Origin: a virus
Reading direction: 5' to 3' (one strand)
DNA length: 57,791 nucleotides
Virus record (IMG/VR): IMGVR_UViG_3300003323_000218
Span: 1 to 57,791 of that record
Position 1 is the stretch's first letter. Each line of letters opens with the position of its first letter. The translations under genes were made by a program, and so were the position numbers. Below, piece by piece: positions 25,278-34,203 of the stretch. The notes under the pieces are model-generated. The model was not told the origin of the DNA, made no database searches, and was given only the letters and a program-made list of their open reading frames with translations.

Positions 25278-25814
25278 TTAAGTGACGCGGCCTTGGAGAT
25301 GGGGTCTATCGATCACGACGTTGATGGTCGTGGTTGCCGAAGCCACGGTTGCAGCATTGGCGGTACGAGCACCGAGAACCTGCTTGCCGGATGCCGAGGC
25401 GCCGATTTTCGCAGTCGAATTGATGCCCAAGGCGACGTTCGGGGCGATTGCAATACCGGTCGACTTGGCGACAACAGCAACCCCGCTGATCTGGTACCAA
25501 CCCCAGTTGCTGGAGCTGGTATTGGCGGCCATCGCCACAGCCACCGGCTGCCCAAGGTTGGCCGTCACCGGGCAAAGGGTCGTGGTATAGCTGGAGGTGT
25601 TGTAGGTCACCAGAGAACCGACAGCCGTAGAAGCGACGCCCTTCAACAGGATGAATTCACCCATGCCGAAGGTCGGATCTTGAGCCTGCACGACCATCCC
25701 GGGATACATAGGGGAAGTCGGGACCGCAGACGATGCATTCGCCGGCGTATAGCCTGCGTCGGTGTTCGCAATCTGCATCACGCCAATGTGCGGAGAAACA
25801 ATAGTGTATGCCAT
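25278..25814 (-). CDS. Candidate capsid cement/decoration protein
   Basis: This is a 178-residue, beta-rich Ala/Thr/Ser/Val protein with no hydrophobic helix (GMVVQAQDPTFGMGEFILL, GQPVAVAMAANTSSSNWGW). It is separated from the coat protein gene only by an HNH gene and a terminator and lies between two terminators, suggesting high separate expression. Size and position fit capsid cement proteins of BPP-1-like phages, though no motif proves it. Confidence 0.6.
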   Translation of the reverse strand: MAYTIVSPHIGVMQIANTDAGYTPANASSAVPTSPMYPGMVVQAQDPTFGMGEFILLKGVASTAVGSLVTYNTSSYTTTLCPVTANLGQPVAVAMAANTSSSNWGWYQISGVAVVAKSTGIAIAPNVALGINSTAKIGASASGKQVLGARTANAATVASATTTINVVIDRPHLQGRVT

Positions 25815-25830
25815 GATATTTCCTTTAAAT

Positions 25831-25860
25831 AAAAAAACCCGCCGAAGCGGGTTAATTTTT
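25831..25860. terminator. Bidirectional rho-independent terminator
   Basis: The stem AACCCGC/GCGGGTT surrounds a 4-base loop (UUCG on the - strand). It has seven T on the - strand side and TTTTT on the + side. It lies just upstream of the decoration-type gene and so separates it from the coat/HNH transcript. Confidence 0.75.
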
Positions 25861-25869
25861 ACCTCTTTT

Positions 25870-26325
25870 CTAATCTCGTCTCAGATATTTGCCTCTCACG
25901 AAGCGACTCACGGATGTCTGCTCAATTTGCATATGGTCAGCTATTTTCTGCTGAGTCCAACCTTGCGAATACAAATCAATGCATTTCTTTATTTGTTCAG
26001 TCGTATATTTCATTCGCCCCCACAGACCATTAAATCTGTTCATTTTATCGGCGGTATTCTGCTGATGATTTCCTAGATAAAGATGGTCTGGATTCACACA
26101 TTTGCGGTTATCGCATTTGTGTAAAACAAGCTTTCCTTTCGGAATAGCACCAACGAATAATAGGTAAGCTACCCGATGGGCTTGGGCTTGGTTGCCATGA
26201 TAGTAAAACTTCCCATAACCGCTCCAATGGAGCGTTGATTGCCATTCATGACACCCGCTTTCTACAACTTTCACAAACTTCAGAAAACGCTGCTTTGGAT
26301 CAGACGGTGGCCTTCCCCCCGGCAT
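25870..26325 (-). CDS. HNH homing endonuclease with C-terminal helix-turn-helix
   Basis: This is a 151-residue protein. Residues 25-95 carry CHEWQSTLHWSGYGKF, AHRVAYLLFVG and LVLHKCDNRKCVNPDHLYLG (HNH_3-type with Cys ligands). Residues about 105-145 (WTQQKIADHMQIEQTSVSRFV) form a helix-turn-helix. Unlike the other two HNH genes it is co-oriented with the late operon. It sits directly behind the coat gene, a favoured site for free-standing homing genes. Confidence 0.85.
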   Translation of the reverse strand: MPGGRPPSDPKQRFLKFVKVVESGCHEWQSTLHWSGYGKFYYHGNQAQAHRVAYLLFVGAIPKGKLVLHKCDNRKCVNPDHLYLGNHQQNTADKMNRFNGLWGRMKYTTEQIKKCIDLYSQGWTQQKIADHMQIEQTSVSRFVRGKYLRRD

Positions 26326-26388
26326 ACAAATCTCCTCTCATAAAAGAGATTCATGATACCAGGAAGTGCGTCGCTTAAGCAATACAGA

Positions 26389-27390
26389 TCACGCTATTAG
26401 CACACCCTGGAACTGCGATCCAGAGCAAGTCAGGTTACCGGCCCAGCCGTACAGTTTGACGATGGCGTCTTGGTTGACAGCCTGACGCTCGCCGCCGATC
26501 GGCACGAAGTTACGGTCCTTGTGCGGACGGAAGAAGATGTACTTCGTGTTGAGTGCCCACATGTGGCTAGCGGTCGCGTTAGAACCGATACCACCATCCA
26601 TCACCACGTCAGCCGAAATGCCGCCGCCATAGAACTTCAGCGAGGCGAAACCGGCGCCGGCAGTACCGTCACCCTCAGACTGCACGCGCTGGATTGCCTG
26701 CAGAGCGTTGACGTAGTAACCGAAGTACGTACCATCGGCGACATACAGATCAGGCTTGTCCGGACCACGAACGAGCTTGAGCGACAGTGCCGTCATGTAA
26801 TTGACGATGTTGGCAGACGATACTGCTGCGCCGCCATCAGTCGTACCCGAATACTTCGAGGTGCGCCAGAAGGTCCACGTCGAACGGTCGATGCCGCCAT
26901 AGGTGCCGGTCGTCGGAACATCGGGAACTGCTGCCGCGAGTCCGGTGATGTTCTTACCGCCATTGCCGGTACCATCCAGATAGATGTCCGAGGCGATGCG
27001 GTTCAGAAGACGCGCTTCCGACACTTTCATGCGGCCTTCGAGCAGGTCGATGATCTGTTCCTTGCCCGAGTTTTGCAGCATTTCCAGGCCGCTCATCGTC
27101 ACGCTATCGGCATACTGAACGATGCTGAATTGCGCGGCGCTGATCGGGCTGTCCGGGGCAATCGAGATTGCCTCGTAACCCGAATAACTGTTGGCGCTGT
27201 TGGTGTTCGGGTCGTTGTACATGATCTCTTCGAAGATCACATTACCGCCCGAGAAGGGACGCACATTGCCGCGCTCACGGAGCTTGCGCAAAAGTGCGTT
27301 GTTATTGGTCAGGTTGTCTGCGAGTTCGCCGCTACGGGATTGGATGGTGGTAGCGATGACGTCGGAGACAGAAGAGTTGGCAAATGCCAT
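26389..27390 (-). CDS. Major capsid protein
   Basis: This is a 333-residue protein similar in size and layout to HK97-fold coat proteins of P22/BPP-1-like podophages. Features are an N-terminal helix (VSDVIATTIQSRSGELADN), an extended segment with GGNVIFEEIMYND, a spine helix (EQIIDLLEGRMKVSEARLL), ASDIYLDGTGNGGKNITGL, and a C-terminal P-domain-like end. It follows the scaffold gene. The site caggagataaatc precedes ATG. Confidence 0.85.
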   Translation of the reverse strand: MAFANSSVSDVIATTIQSRSGELADNLTNNNALLRKLRERGNVRPFSGGNVIFEEIMYNDPNTNSANSYSGYEAISIAPDSPISAAQFSIVQYADSVTMSGLEMLQNSGKEQIIDLLEGRMKVSEARLLNRIASDIYLDGTGNGGKNITGLAAAVPDVPTTGTYGGIDRSTWTFWRTSKYSGTTDGGAAVSSANIVNYMTALSLKLVRGPDKPDLYVADGTYFGYYVNALQAIQRVQSEGDGTAGAGFASLKFYGGGISADVVMDGGIGSNATASHMWALNTKYIFFRPHKDRNFVPIGGERQAVNQDAIVKLYGWAGNLTCSGSQFQGVLIA

Positions 27391-27415
27391 GATTTATCTC
27401 CTGTGAATATCGATG

Positions 27416-28540
27416 TCAAAACCGGCTGTTAGTGAGCGATTCAAAATTGCTCTCCAATACAGACCGAAGATCCTTTGCGTTCACAGGCTTCGTCGTTCCG
27501 GTAGGTGTTGCGGATTTGACGCTGACTGCTTTCGCTTTGGCCGTTGCCGCTGCCGCCGCCTTGTCCTGAGCCGGCACGACAGGTTGAGAAGGCGACGCTT
27601 GACGCGTCATTTCTTCCTGCCATACGTCGTCATGCATGCGTACTGCCTTGGCATAAGCCGTATCAAGGTCTTGGGCTAGTCCGGATTCGAGTAGTCGACC
27701 CATCGTCCCGCGTACCGTCTCGAAGTGCGGATAATCCTGTGGGTTATTCGCGAACTTCGATATTTGCTGCTGAATTTCCTGTTGCTCTTGCTGTTCCCGC
27801 CAATTCGATACGTTGCTGACCTGGCTTTTCAACTCCTGAATGTGCTGCATGAGTTGCGGAACAATCGGATCAAGCTGACCGCCCTGAGATTGGGCGATCG
27901 CATGAAGTGGGATTCCAACGCTTTGGGCCAATTGAGCAAATGCCTGAAGCTTTTGCTGCGGGTTGCCCTCAACGAGAAATTGGTAAGTTGAGCCCAGGTT
28001 CTTGATCAGATCCTGTGGCTGCATGTTTTGGCGCTGCATTAGCGGCGCAAACGGAGCTAATGCCTCGTTTAGATGACGGGCATTTAGCGCTTCCTGCTTG
28101 TAGGTAGATACGCCAGTGGCATACTCGCGCTCCCGCTGTACCGTGTAGGCCGCAAGCTTCTTTGCCTCATCTGGCGTGAGAGATTGACCTGTGGCGATCT
28201 TGTCGTAGATCGGCAGGTATTCTTTCTTCCACGTAGACGGGCGCTGAATTTCTGGCGTGGCCGTGACGGCGCTTTCAGCCGTTACCTGCTGTGCCTCCGG
28301 TGGCTTTTGCTCTTCGGCCTTTTGCGGTGGCTCGTCCTTTGCCTTTGCAGCAAAGCGCCCCTGCTCATCTCGTGGCCTGCCATCATCTGTGTTGTTATTT
28401 GCCTCGACAACTTGCGATTCATCTGGCGTTGGTTCGGTAATCGGTGGAGCGTCTTGAATCGTTGCCGCTGCGCCGCCTTCAACCGCGTCCATGCTCGCAC
28501 TCAGCATGTCACGCAGAGTAGTCCGCTGTGCATCTGCCAT
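27416..28540 (-). CDS. Scaffolding-type head assembly protein
   Basis: This is a 374-residue, highly charged and Gln/Ala-rich protein directly before the coat gene. The N-terminus is disordered (Pro/Glu/Asn-rich, with DEQGRFAAKAKDEPP). The centre has amphipathic helices (NWREQQEQQEIQQQISKFA) and the C-terminus is basic and helical (AVSVKSATPTGTTKPVNAK), as in scaffolds that bind the coat. Leader motif copy C lies upstream. Confidence 0.7.
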   Translation of the reverse strand: MADAQRTTLRDMLSASMDAVEGGAAATIQDAPPITEPTPDESQVVEANNNTDDGRPRDEQGRFAAKAKDEPPQKAEEQKPPEAQQVTAESAVTATPEIQRPSTWKKEYLPIYDKIATGQSLTPDEAKKLAAYTVQREREYATGVSTYKQEALNARHLNEALAPFAPLMQRQNMQPQDLIKNLGSTYQFLVEGNPQQKLQAFAQLAQSVGIPLHAIAQSQGGQLDPIVPQLMQHIQELKSQVSNVSNWREQQEQQEIQQQISKFANNPQDYPHFETVRGTMGRLLESGLAQDLDTAYAKAVRMHDDVWQEEMTRQASPSQPVVPAQDKAAAAATAKAKAVSVKSATPTGTTKPVNAKDLRSVLESNFESLTNSRF

Positions 28541-28580
28541 GTTGTTTCCTTAAAGTCTGTGCCGGCCATCGAGTGACCGG

Positions 28581-28602
28581 CCCTGCGCCTCGCGGCGTTA
28601 GG
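28581..28602 (-). repeat. Late-gene leader motif, copy C
   Basis: On the - strand TAACGCCGCGAGGCGCAGG: stem CGCC/GGCG around GCGA. It lies 43 bases upstream of the scaffold ATG and directly behind the gene at 28612. Confidence 0.6.
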
Positions 28603-28611
28603 TGTTGGTGA

Positions 28612-28977
28612 TTACGCCGACAGAGAGGCGGCGAAATTGATGCTGTCCAGGCACTGAAATTGGGCAGTCTTGGTGGCAGCTACGCTGAAAGCGGCATTAG
28701 CCGAGCCGTTGGCGATCTTTCCACCGGTCGGCGGATATACCTTCAGCGTGTTGGCGCCGTGATTGACCACGGTGATCCAATCACATGTCGAACTGGTCGG
28801 AAGAATTGCGCCCGTGTTGGCCGCAACCGTAGTAAATACATTGAAGTCGGAAGGAAGAGCGAGCGCATCGGTTTGCGTCGTTCCGGTAGCCGTCAGACTA
28901 GTCGACGGCATGCCAACAGCAGCTTGCGCGGCCTGGCCAGATGAGCCAGTCCCCATCAGATTACGGATAGTTGTCAT
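28612..28977 (-). CDS. Small beta-rich head protein
   Basis: This is a 121-residue, Thr/Ala/Ser-rich protein (SLTATGTTQTDALALPSDF, DWITVVNHGANTLKVYPPT). The segment 'NHGANTLKVYPPTGG' recurs in small phage head proteins encoded near portal and coat genes. It may decorate or plug the head. Leader motif copy D with ggagatgtaa lies just before ATG. Confidence 0.6.
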   Translation of the reverse strand: MTTIRNLMGTGSSGQAAQAAVGMPSTSLTATGTTQTDALALPSDFNVFTTVAANTGAILPTSSTCDWITVVNHGANTLKVYPPTGGKIANGSANAAFSVAATKTAQFQCLDSINFAASLSA

Positions 28978-28983
28978 TTACAT

Positions 28984-29006
28984 CTCCAGCGCCTCGCGGC
29001 GTTTAG
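28984..29006 (-). repeat. Late-gene leader motif, copy D
   Basis: On the - strand TAAACGCCGCGAGGCGCTGG: stem CGCC/GGCG around GCGA, followed at once by the ribosome site of the gene at 28612-28977. Upstream lies a CTTCG…CGAAG hairpin with CTTTT. Confidence 0.6.
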
Positions 29007-29022
29007 GTATAAAAGGACTTCG

Positions 29023-29358
29023 CTATTTCGAACGAAGCTTTGCGTTTGCCACCTCAATGAGCGTTTGCTTCAGCCCCGAAGGTGGCGCAAGGGGCTTCGA
29101 TTGCTTCACAAGATGATTTACCTCGTTCCCGACTTCGATGCATCGGTGCTGCTTGAGATGCGAACGATGCTGGGAGCGCGAAGTGATCATCGATCCGTCG
29201 ATTTGCGATTGATATGGCTGGATGTCATTCATGACGACAGGCGCATTTACGTCAGTTGGCGTATAGAACTCGTCCGAATGCCACACCAATTCTCCATCCT
29301 TGAACTCGGCCATCTTCTTGCCGGTTACATGCGAATAGATAATCCTAGTTCGAGCCAT
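29023..29358 (-). CDS. Small virion-cluster protein downstream of the portal
   Basis: The start at 29358 (MARTRIIYSHVTGKKM) gives 111 residues and overlaps the end of the portal gene. It has DGSMITSRSQHRSHLKQHRC then IEVGNE, a His/Arg/Ser motif that I have seen as a recurring small gene beside podophage portals, but without known function. The C-terminus is basic. Confidence 0.6.
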   Translation of the reverse strand: MARTRIIYSHVTGKKMAEFKDGELVWHSDEFYTPTDVNAPVVMNDIQPYQSQIDGSMITSRSQHRSHLKQHRCIEVGNEVNHLVKQSKPLAPPSGLKQTLIEVANAKLRSK

Positions 29359-31594
29359 CGTCATTCACCGTTGTTGAGTCATCCTGCGACCCGCGATTTG
29401 CGGCGGCAATTTGTGCTGCTTCCAACGTCGTTGATTTACTCACTTCCGCAACGTCAATTTTGTTGGCGTTGTTCAGACGAGTAATCAGCAATTCAAACTG
29501 TTCCCGCATTTGCTCGCGCAGATCCTCACGTTCCTGGCGCATCATCTCCATCATGCGATCATTCTTGGCGTCCAGTTCGGCGCGCTGCGCTTCCAACTGA
29601 TTCTGATGTGCCACTTGCTGCGCCTGCATGGCTTGCGTCCATTGCTGGACGCGCATGTCGTTTTCTGCTTCCTTGTCCCGCGCAGCCTGTTCCAAAGCTA
29701 GCTTTTGCTGCTCGAACCAAAGCCGCTGCTGCTCCTTAGCTGCCTCGGCCTGCTGTTCAGCCTGGAACTTCTGCGCATCCATCTGACCCTGAGCCTGAAT
29801 ACGCTGCATTTCGCCCTGCTGCTTGACTTGCTCAAGCTGAATCTGCGGAGGTGGCGCCGGCGGCTGCGCGGCCTTTTGCTCGACCATCGTCTTGATGTTG
29901 TCGACCGCCTTATCGAACTCGCCTTCCAGCCCCTTGCCGACCTTGAATGCGGTCACGCCGAATTTCATCAGCGAGACGGCTACTGGCATTAATTGGGGAG
30001 CCGCTGGAGACTGTGAAAGCTGAACAAGGTTTTGCAAGAATCCACCTGCAGCCTGCAGGAATTCCATGCGATCAGCTTTTTCCTGCGTCTCGTCCAACTG
30101 AACGAGCGAATCCGCCGATATCTCGATACGGAAATTCCTCATCGGGCGGTTTCGCAACAACTCCAGCGCCTGCGGGATCAGCATTTGATCCTCTGGCGAC
30201 ATTTCCTCTACAGCGGCAGTCTTGAGCAGCGTCTCCGGCTGATACAAGGTGCACATGATCTGCGCCTTGATCTGCAGAATCTCGGCCGCGTACTGCGCCA
30301 CGTCAGACTGCATGGCTCGAAGACGAAGGCTGCCGAATTGACCCTTCAATCGCTGGGCGGTGGCCGTTTCACCAGGATCGGAAGCGCCTCTGACGATGTC
30401 CGCAATCCCGATGATTTCGTAAATCTCGTTTTTGATTTCGGCAAGCGCCTCATAGGCTGCCTGGAGTGCTGTCACAATAGGCTGTAGATCAACCAGATCA
30501 ATCGCACCTTTGAGGCCACTTTTCTCTGCAAACGCAGCCCAATTGCCGACCGGGATAAGATCAGTGTTGCCAGCCTCGCTAAATAGCCGGCTCAGTTCCG
30601 GAATCGAGGCGTCATGCACGCCCTTCAGTTGAAGAGCCTGGATCAGTTTGTCGATCTTCTCGCTGATCGCATCCAGAGCAAGCGCTTGGTCCTGATAAAG
30701 CAGGTAATCCGGCACCGGAACGAGCGAATCATTGCCGAGCGTCGAATACAGCGGCCTCGGGCACGGCCAGAACGATTCAAGCTTGAGCGGATCATCCTGA
30801 ATATCCAGCGTCTCCGGCCAGGATTTCGAGACCCACAGCGCCTTGTTCGTTACCTTGTCCCAAATCTCGTAGATCGCAGCTTGGTAAAGGTCATCGCTAG
30901 AGCCGCCAACCGATGACTTTTCCTTTTCGGGGCGCGTGTCAAGCGGAATGCGGTTGCCGACCTCTTCGCCGAACCGCTCTATCAAAGCCTCGCGACCCAT
31001 GAAAACACGTCGCCAAACTCCGCCGACCTCTTCCCATGTCCTCGCGTGCGTATGGCCGAAGTCTTTCCAGTGGACGTAATCTACAGGCGCGCACTCGTAA
31101 TCGATCTCTTCGGGTATTTCCTCGCGCGCTTCATTCTCAACGTCTTCGGTGACTTGCGGTCCGTCTTCAGGGTTGTCGACAAGCCCTTCAATCGGCTTGG
31201 TGTGCGGCTCGTAACGCACCCACGCCACACCTCGACCACCAAGAAATCGGTCGAGGACCGAATTTTTCATCGCCGAGCGATAGTCTTGGTAGTGGTCAAT
31301 CTCGAACTCAAGCCCGCGCTCGATAATCAGCGACGCAACACGACCGATAGGATCGTTATCGCGGAATCTGCGCGTTACGGAAGGCTTCGGCACCCTCGCA
31401 AAAACGGCTGGCATGATCGTCTGGACGTTCGACCAGAGGATATTGAACTGCGCCGTCTTGGTGGTTGTCGGGCGCACCTCTGATCGATACTTCTGGATGA
31501 TCTTTTCGACCTTGGATTCCCACTCCTTGAACTCGCGTTCATAGGCGGCGATCTGCCCAATCCAAAACTGAGCAGAGGTGCGATCCTGTTTCAT
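29345..31594 (-). CDS. Portal protein
   Basis: This is a 749-residue protein, the length of P22/Bcep-type portals. The N-terminal KEWESKVEKIIQKYRSE and FNILWSNVQTIMPAVFARVP and the middle (DYVHWKDFGHTHARTWEE, TATAQRLKGQFGSLRLRAMQ) match the usual podophage portal layout. The C-terminal 170 residues are a long Gln/Ala/Glu coiled coil (MQRIQAQGQMDAQKFQAEQ…) like the P22 barrel. It forms the dodecameric DNA channel. Confidence 0.85.
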   Translation of the reverse strand: MKQDRTSAQFWIGQIAAYEREFKEWESKVEKIIQKYRSEVRPTTTKTAQFNILWSNVQTIMPAVFARVPKPSVTRRFRDNDPIGRVASLIIERGLEFEIDHYQDYRSAMKNSVLDRFLGGRGVAWVRYEPHTKPIEGLVDNPEDGPQVTEDVENEAREEIPEEIDYECAPVDYVHWKDFGHTHARTWEEVGGVWRRVFMGREALIERFGEEVGNRIPLDTRPEKEKSSVGGSSDDLYQAAIYEIWDKVTNKALWVSKSWPETLDIQDDPLKLESFWPCPRPLYSTLGNDSLVPVPDYLLYQDQALALDAISEKIDKLIQALQLKGVHDASIPELSRLFSEAGNTDLIPVGNWAAFAEKSGLKGAIDLVDLQPIVTALQAAYEALAEIKNEIYEIIGIADIVRGASDPGETATAQRLKGQFGSLRLRAMQSDVAQYAAEILQIKAQIMCTLYQPETLLKTAAVEEMSPEDQMLIPQALELLRNRPMRNFRIEISADSLVQLDETQEKADRMEFLQAAGGFLQNLVQLSQSPAAPQLMPVAVSLMKFGVTAFKVGKGLEGEFDKAVDNIKTMVEQKAAQPPAPPPQIQLEQVKQQGEMQRIQAQGQMDAQKFQAEQQAEAAKEQQRLWFEQQKLALEQAARDKEAENDMRVQQWTQAMQAQQVAHQNQLEAQRAELDAKNDRMMEMMRQEREDLREQMREQFELLITRLNNANKIDVAEVSKSTTLEAAQIAAANRGSQDDSTTVNDDGSN

Positions 31595-31926
31595 CAGCTA
31601 AACGATCCAATCGCCACCGCCGACACACCGGCCCCGCAACGCACAGACCACGGCCCATAGACCGAATAAATGCCAAGCTCAAACTGCATCGGACCTGGTG
31701 TGACAAGCGCAGACGGCACAATGAGCGGGTATTCAACGTTTCCATCCAAGATGGAAAGATTGGCCACCGATGGATTAGCGATGTTGACAATTAGGCGCTG
31801 GATGCGGTCGCCGATCGAACCAGCCGCGCCAACCGCATTCCCGAACATTGGCTGCACCGCACCGGGCGCCGCATTGCGGATCTGGAACCCGGCTTGCGAG
31901 ACCGGGTTCTTTTCATTGATCGCCAT
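31594..31926 (-). CDS. Small virion-cluster protein, beta-rich
   Basis: This is a 110-residue protein whose stop overlaps the portal ATG. It is composed of short strands (FQIRNAAPGAVQPMFG, PLIVPSALVTPGPMQFELG) with no charged coil. It lies between terminase and portal. The role is unknown; it may be a minor head protein. Confidence 0.55.
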   Translation of the reverse strand: MAINEKNPVSQAGFQIRNAAPGAVQPMFGNAVGAAGSIGDRIQRLIVNIANPSVANLSILDGNVEYPLIVPSALVTPGPMQFELGIYSVYGPWSVRCGAGVSAVAIGSFS

Positions 31927-31928
31927 GA

Positions 31929-32660
31929 TTAGCGCTCAATCCAGCCCATCTCAAGCTGATAGGTGGCAGCAGTCGCAGCATTACCGGTGCCGAAGAGCGA
32001 CAAGCAGAATGTGCTGTTCTGCGTCAGCACCGCCGGCGGGCAGTTAAACGTCATGACTTGGGCATTTGCGCCGTTTGTTATCATGCCGCCGCTTGGCTTA
32101 TCAATGCCGCCGAAAGTGAAGATATACGTATCAAGCGTCACCGGAATTGCAGAGCGGATGATGCCTCGGCTCAGAGTGCGGCCATTGGCAGAGAGCGCAA
32201 CCGTCGTCAGCGCTCCAACGTTTAGCGAGGCGATTGAGCTATTGTTCGCGCCCATGTTGGAGTTGGCCGGGGTAATGGCAGTGCCGCCAGACGTGAAGCG
32301 CGTCAATACGTTGTCAACGTCGATCACGAAGCGCCAATCAGTAGCAGATGCCGGCACCGTCTTGGCAATCAACTTGATGTAGTCCAAGATGATGCGCTTG
32401 CCGCTGCCGGAGTCCGGATTGGAATCCTTGTTCTGCAGCGAGATGAAGGTCGACGCAGTCCCCGAATAGGCAGTCGCGATGCTCGCCGTGATAGCGGTGT
32501 TGTCCGTGGCATTGACTGCGGTGTAATAAGTGCCCTCATCACACGCCTGCTGCATCACCGTTAGCGGCCCGGTAAGCACGTTGCCGTATGGATCAACACG
32601 CGTATCGGTAAAAAGTCCGTTTGCTACTTTACTAGGTAGCGAACGATTTACTGTCGTCAT
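31929..32660 (-). CDS. Virion-cluster protein, beta-rich, 243 residues
   Basis: This is an Ala/Thr/Ser-rich, beta-type protein with few charged residues (LTTVALSANGRTLSRGIIR, YQLEMGWIER at the end). No signal peptide. It is directly behind terminase and its leader contains motif copy E plus aggaga. It may be a decoration or head-fibre protein. Function unknown. Confidence 0.6.
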   Translation of the reverse strand: MTTVNRSLPSKVANGLFTDTRVDPYGNVLTGPLTVMQQACDEGTYYTAVNATDNTAITASIATAYSGTASTFISLQNKDSNPDSGSGKRIILDYIKLIAKTVPASATDWRFVIDVDNVLTRFTSGGTAITPANSNMGANNSSIASLNVGALTTVALSANGRTLSRGIIRSAIPVTLDTYIFTFGGIDKPSGGMITNGANAQVMTFNCPPAVLTQNSTFCLSLFGTGNAATAATYQLEMGWIER

Positions 32661-32668
32661 TGCAATCT

Positions 32669-32689
32669 CCTGCGTCTCTCGACGTTAGG
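32669..32689 (-). repeat. Late-gene leader motif, copy E
   Basis: On the - strand TAACGTCGAGAGACGCAGG followed by agattgca and ATG: stem CGTC/GACG around GAGA, then the ribosome site. The stem bases differ from copies B-D but still pair (CGTC/GACG versus CGCC/GGCG). Confidence 0.65.
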
Positions 32690-32690
32690 T

Positions 32691-32710
32691 TAAAAATCCG
32701 CTATATGCGG
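32691..32710 (-). terminator. Weak terminator after the large terminase gene
   Basis: On the - strand CCGC-ATATA-GCGG is followed by ATTTTT. The stem is only 4 bp, so read-through is likely. Confidence 0.4.
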
Positions 32711-32714
32711 GGAA

Positions 32715-34139
32715 CTAAATCCTTCGGTTGTCGCGTTTTGGCGTTGATCGCCACAACTCTTCAAGCGTCACCGTGTTGTTGCCCACCGTGATGCCGCGCA
32801 TTGCTTCCGGGCCTGGTGGAGGGGGCTGCAACTGCTGCATGATCAGGCAGCCATACGAGTAACCATCACCATCGTGTGATGCCCAATCGTGCTTAGGCTC
32901 ACTCCCGAAGATTTTCTTTTCCTCGTCATATTCATACGACCATGCGCGCAGCCCGTTTAAGCCTTGACCGCAATTCGTTGCGTTGAACTCGACGCGAGGC
33001 GTAAGAACTCGGGCAGCGTTCACGCGATCCGCGATCCGCGATGGCGGAGTAATGCGTACTCTGTCTGCACCAAACACAGAAATGAAGATTTCGACCGCCG
33101 ATCGTTTTGCTGCGAACGTCTTAGCGCGCGCATCATGTGGCAGCCAGATATGACCTAGCGCAGACTGTCCATCGTAGCGAACGTACTTATTAATGCGCTC
33201 TTTAAGCCTGATGCACCACTCTTCAGCGTCAATGCCCCATCCGCCGTCATAATCGACAACAGCATAACCGCCCATCTTGGGCTGCCAGAACCACCATGTG
33301 GAACTGTCGCGATGGCCTATGTCAGCCGATATCTCTAGCGGCGCGCCGAACTCATCGAACACAACCTCGTCAGAGATGAGCCCATTTTTCTCATTGATGC
33401 CAAGCTGACGAGCCAGGATGGCGCCGAGATTCGCCGCCTCGAACGAGCACAGATATTCTTGCTCGAACTTTGAGCGGCCATAATCCTCGCCAAAGTCATC
33501 TATATATGCGGCCAGCTCAGCATCAAGCTGCTCTGGCGTGAACACTCCGCTCTGCCGTGCATCGATAATTTCTGCGTATGCATCGCCACCAGACCGCATG
33601 AGTTTCTCTGCGGCTTTGTAAGTGGTGTATGCGTGATTCCTTCCGCGCGGCGTGGTGATAAAAAACTGCCAGCCATTGTTTTCCGCAATGATCGGACGCA
33701 GGTAAGCGCGCGCATTCGGATTAGCGAGCGCCCATTCCGAGTAGACAATCCCAGCCGGCGCAGATCCTACCAAGCTATTGAAATTGTCCGATCCAACCAC
33801 CTGCCATGATGACCCGTTCTTGAACGTGATCAGCATTTCAGTGTCGTTCGTGGACGCCCTCAACTCATCCGGGAATGCCTCGTCAATCCGCCGAATGCCG
33901 GTATGAGGGTTGATCGCCTTCCAAATGGCCTTACGAGCCTGCGCTGCCTCTGGCAACATATGCCAGTACGACGCCCTACGCTCAAATGCGGCGCATGCAG
34001 TCCTGTGCAGCGCAATTTCATCCTTGCCGAACCGGCGATGCGCGATTAGCTCAGCGTGCCGGCCGCCGTTTTCCAGATAGGTCCATACGCCCATCTGAGA
34101 TTGGCGTGGCTTCCAGTTATTTGGAAGGCGGATTTTCAT
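32715..34139 (-). CDS. terL: Terminase large subunit
   Basis: This is a 474-residue protein. The ATPase has a Walker A variant LIAHRRFGKDE (about residues 31-41), Walker B-like AGIVYSEWALANP (about residues 128-140) and FFITTPRGRNH as coupling motif. The nuclease half starts at EISADIGHRDSSTWWFW (Asp likely metal ligand) and includes a later Asp near KHDWASHDGDG. It packages DNA into the prohead through the portal. The paired small subunit lies upstream. Confidence 0.92.
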   Translation of the reverse strand: MKIRLPNNWKPRQSQMGVWTYLENGGRHAELIAHRRFGKDEIALHRTACAAFERRASYWHMLPEAAQARKAIWKAINPHTGIRRIDEAFPDELRASTNDTEMLITFKNGSSWQVVGSDNFNSLVGSAPAGIVYSEWALANPNARAYLRPIIAENNGWQFFITTPRGRNHAYTTYKAAEKLMRSGGDAYAEIIDARQSGVFTPEQLDAELAAYIDDFGEDYGRSKFEQEYLCSFEAANLGAILARQLGINEKNGLISDEVVFDEFGAPLEISADIGHRDSSTWWFWQPKMGGYAVVDYDGGWGIDAEEWCIRLKERINKYVRYDGQSALGHIWLPHDARAKTFAAKRSAVEIFISVFGADRVRITPPSRIADRVNAARVLTPRVEFNATNCGQGLNGLRAWSYEYDEEKKIFGSEPKHDWASHDGDGYSYGCLIMQQLQPPPPGPEAMRGITVGNNTVTLEELWRSTPKRDNRRI

Positions 34140-34203
34140 TTGTGCGCCGCGTCAATCACTGCGATACAACACCGATATTTTCGGCACTCATCATAGTGTG
34201 TTG

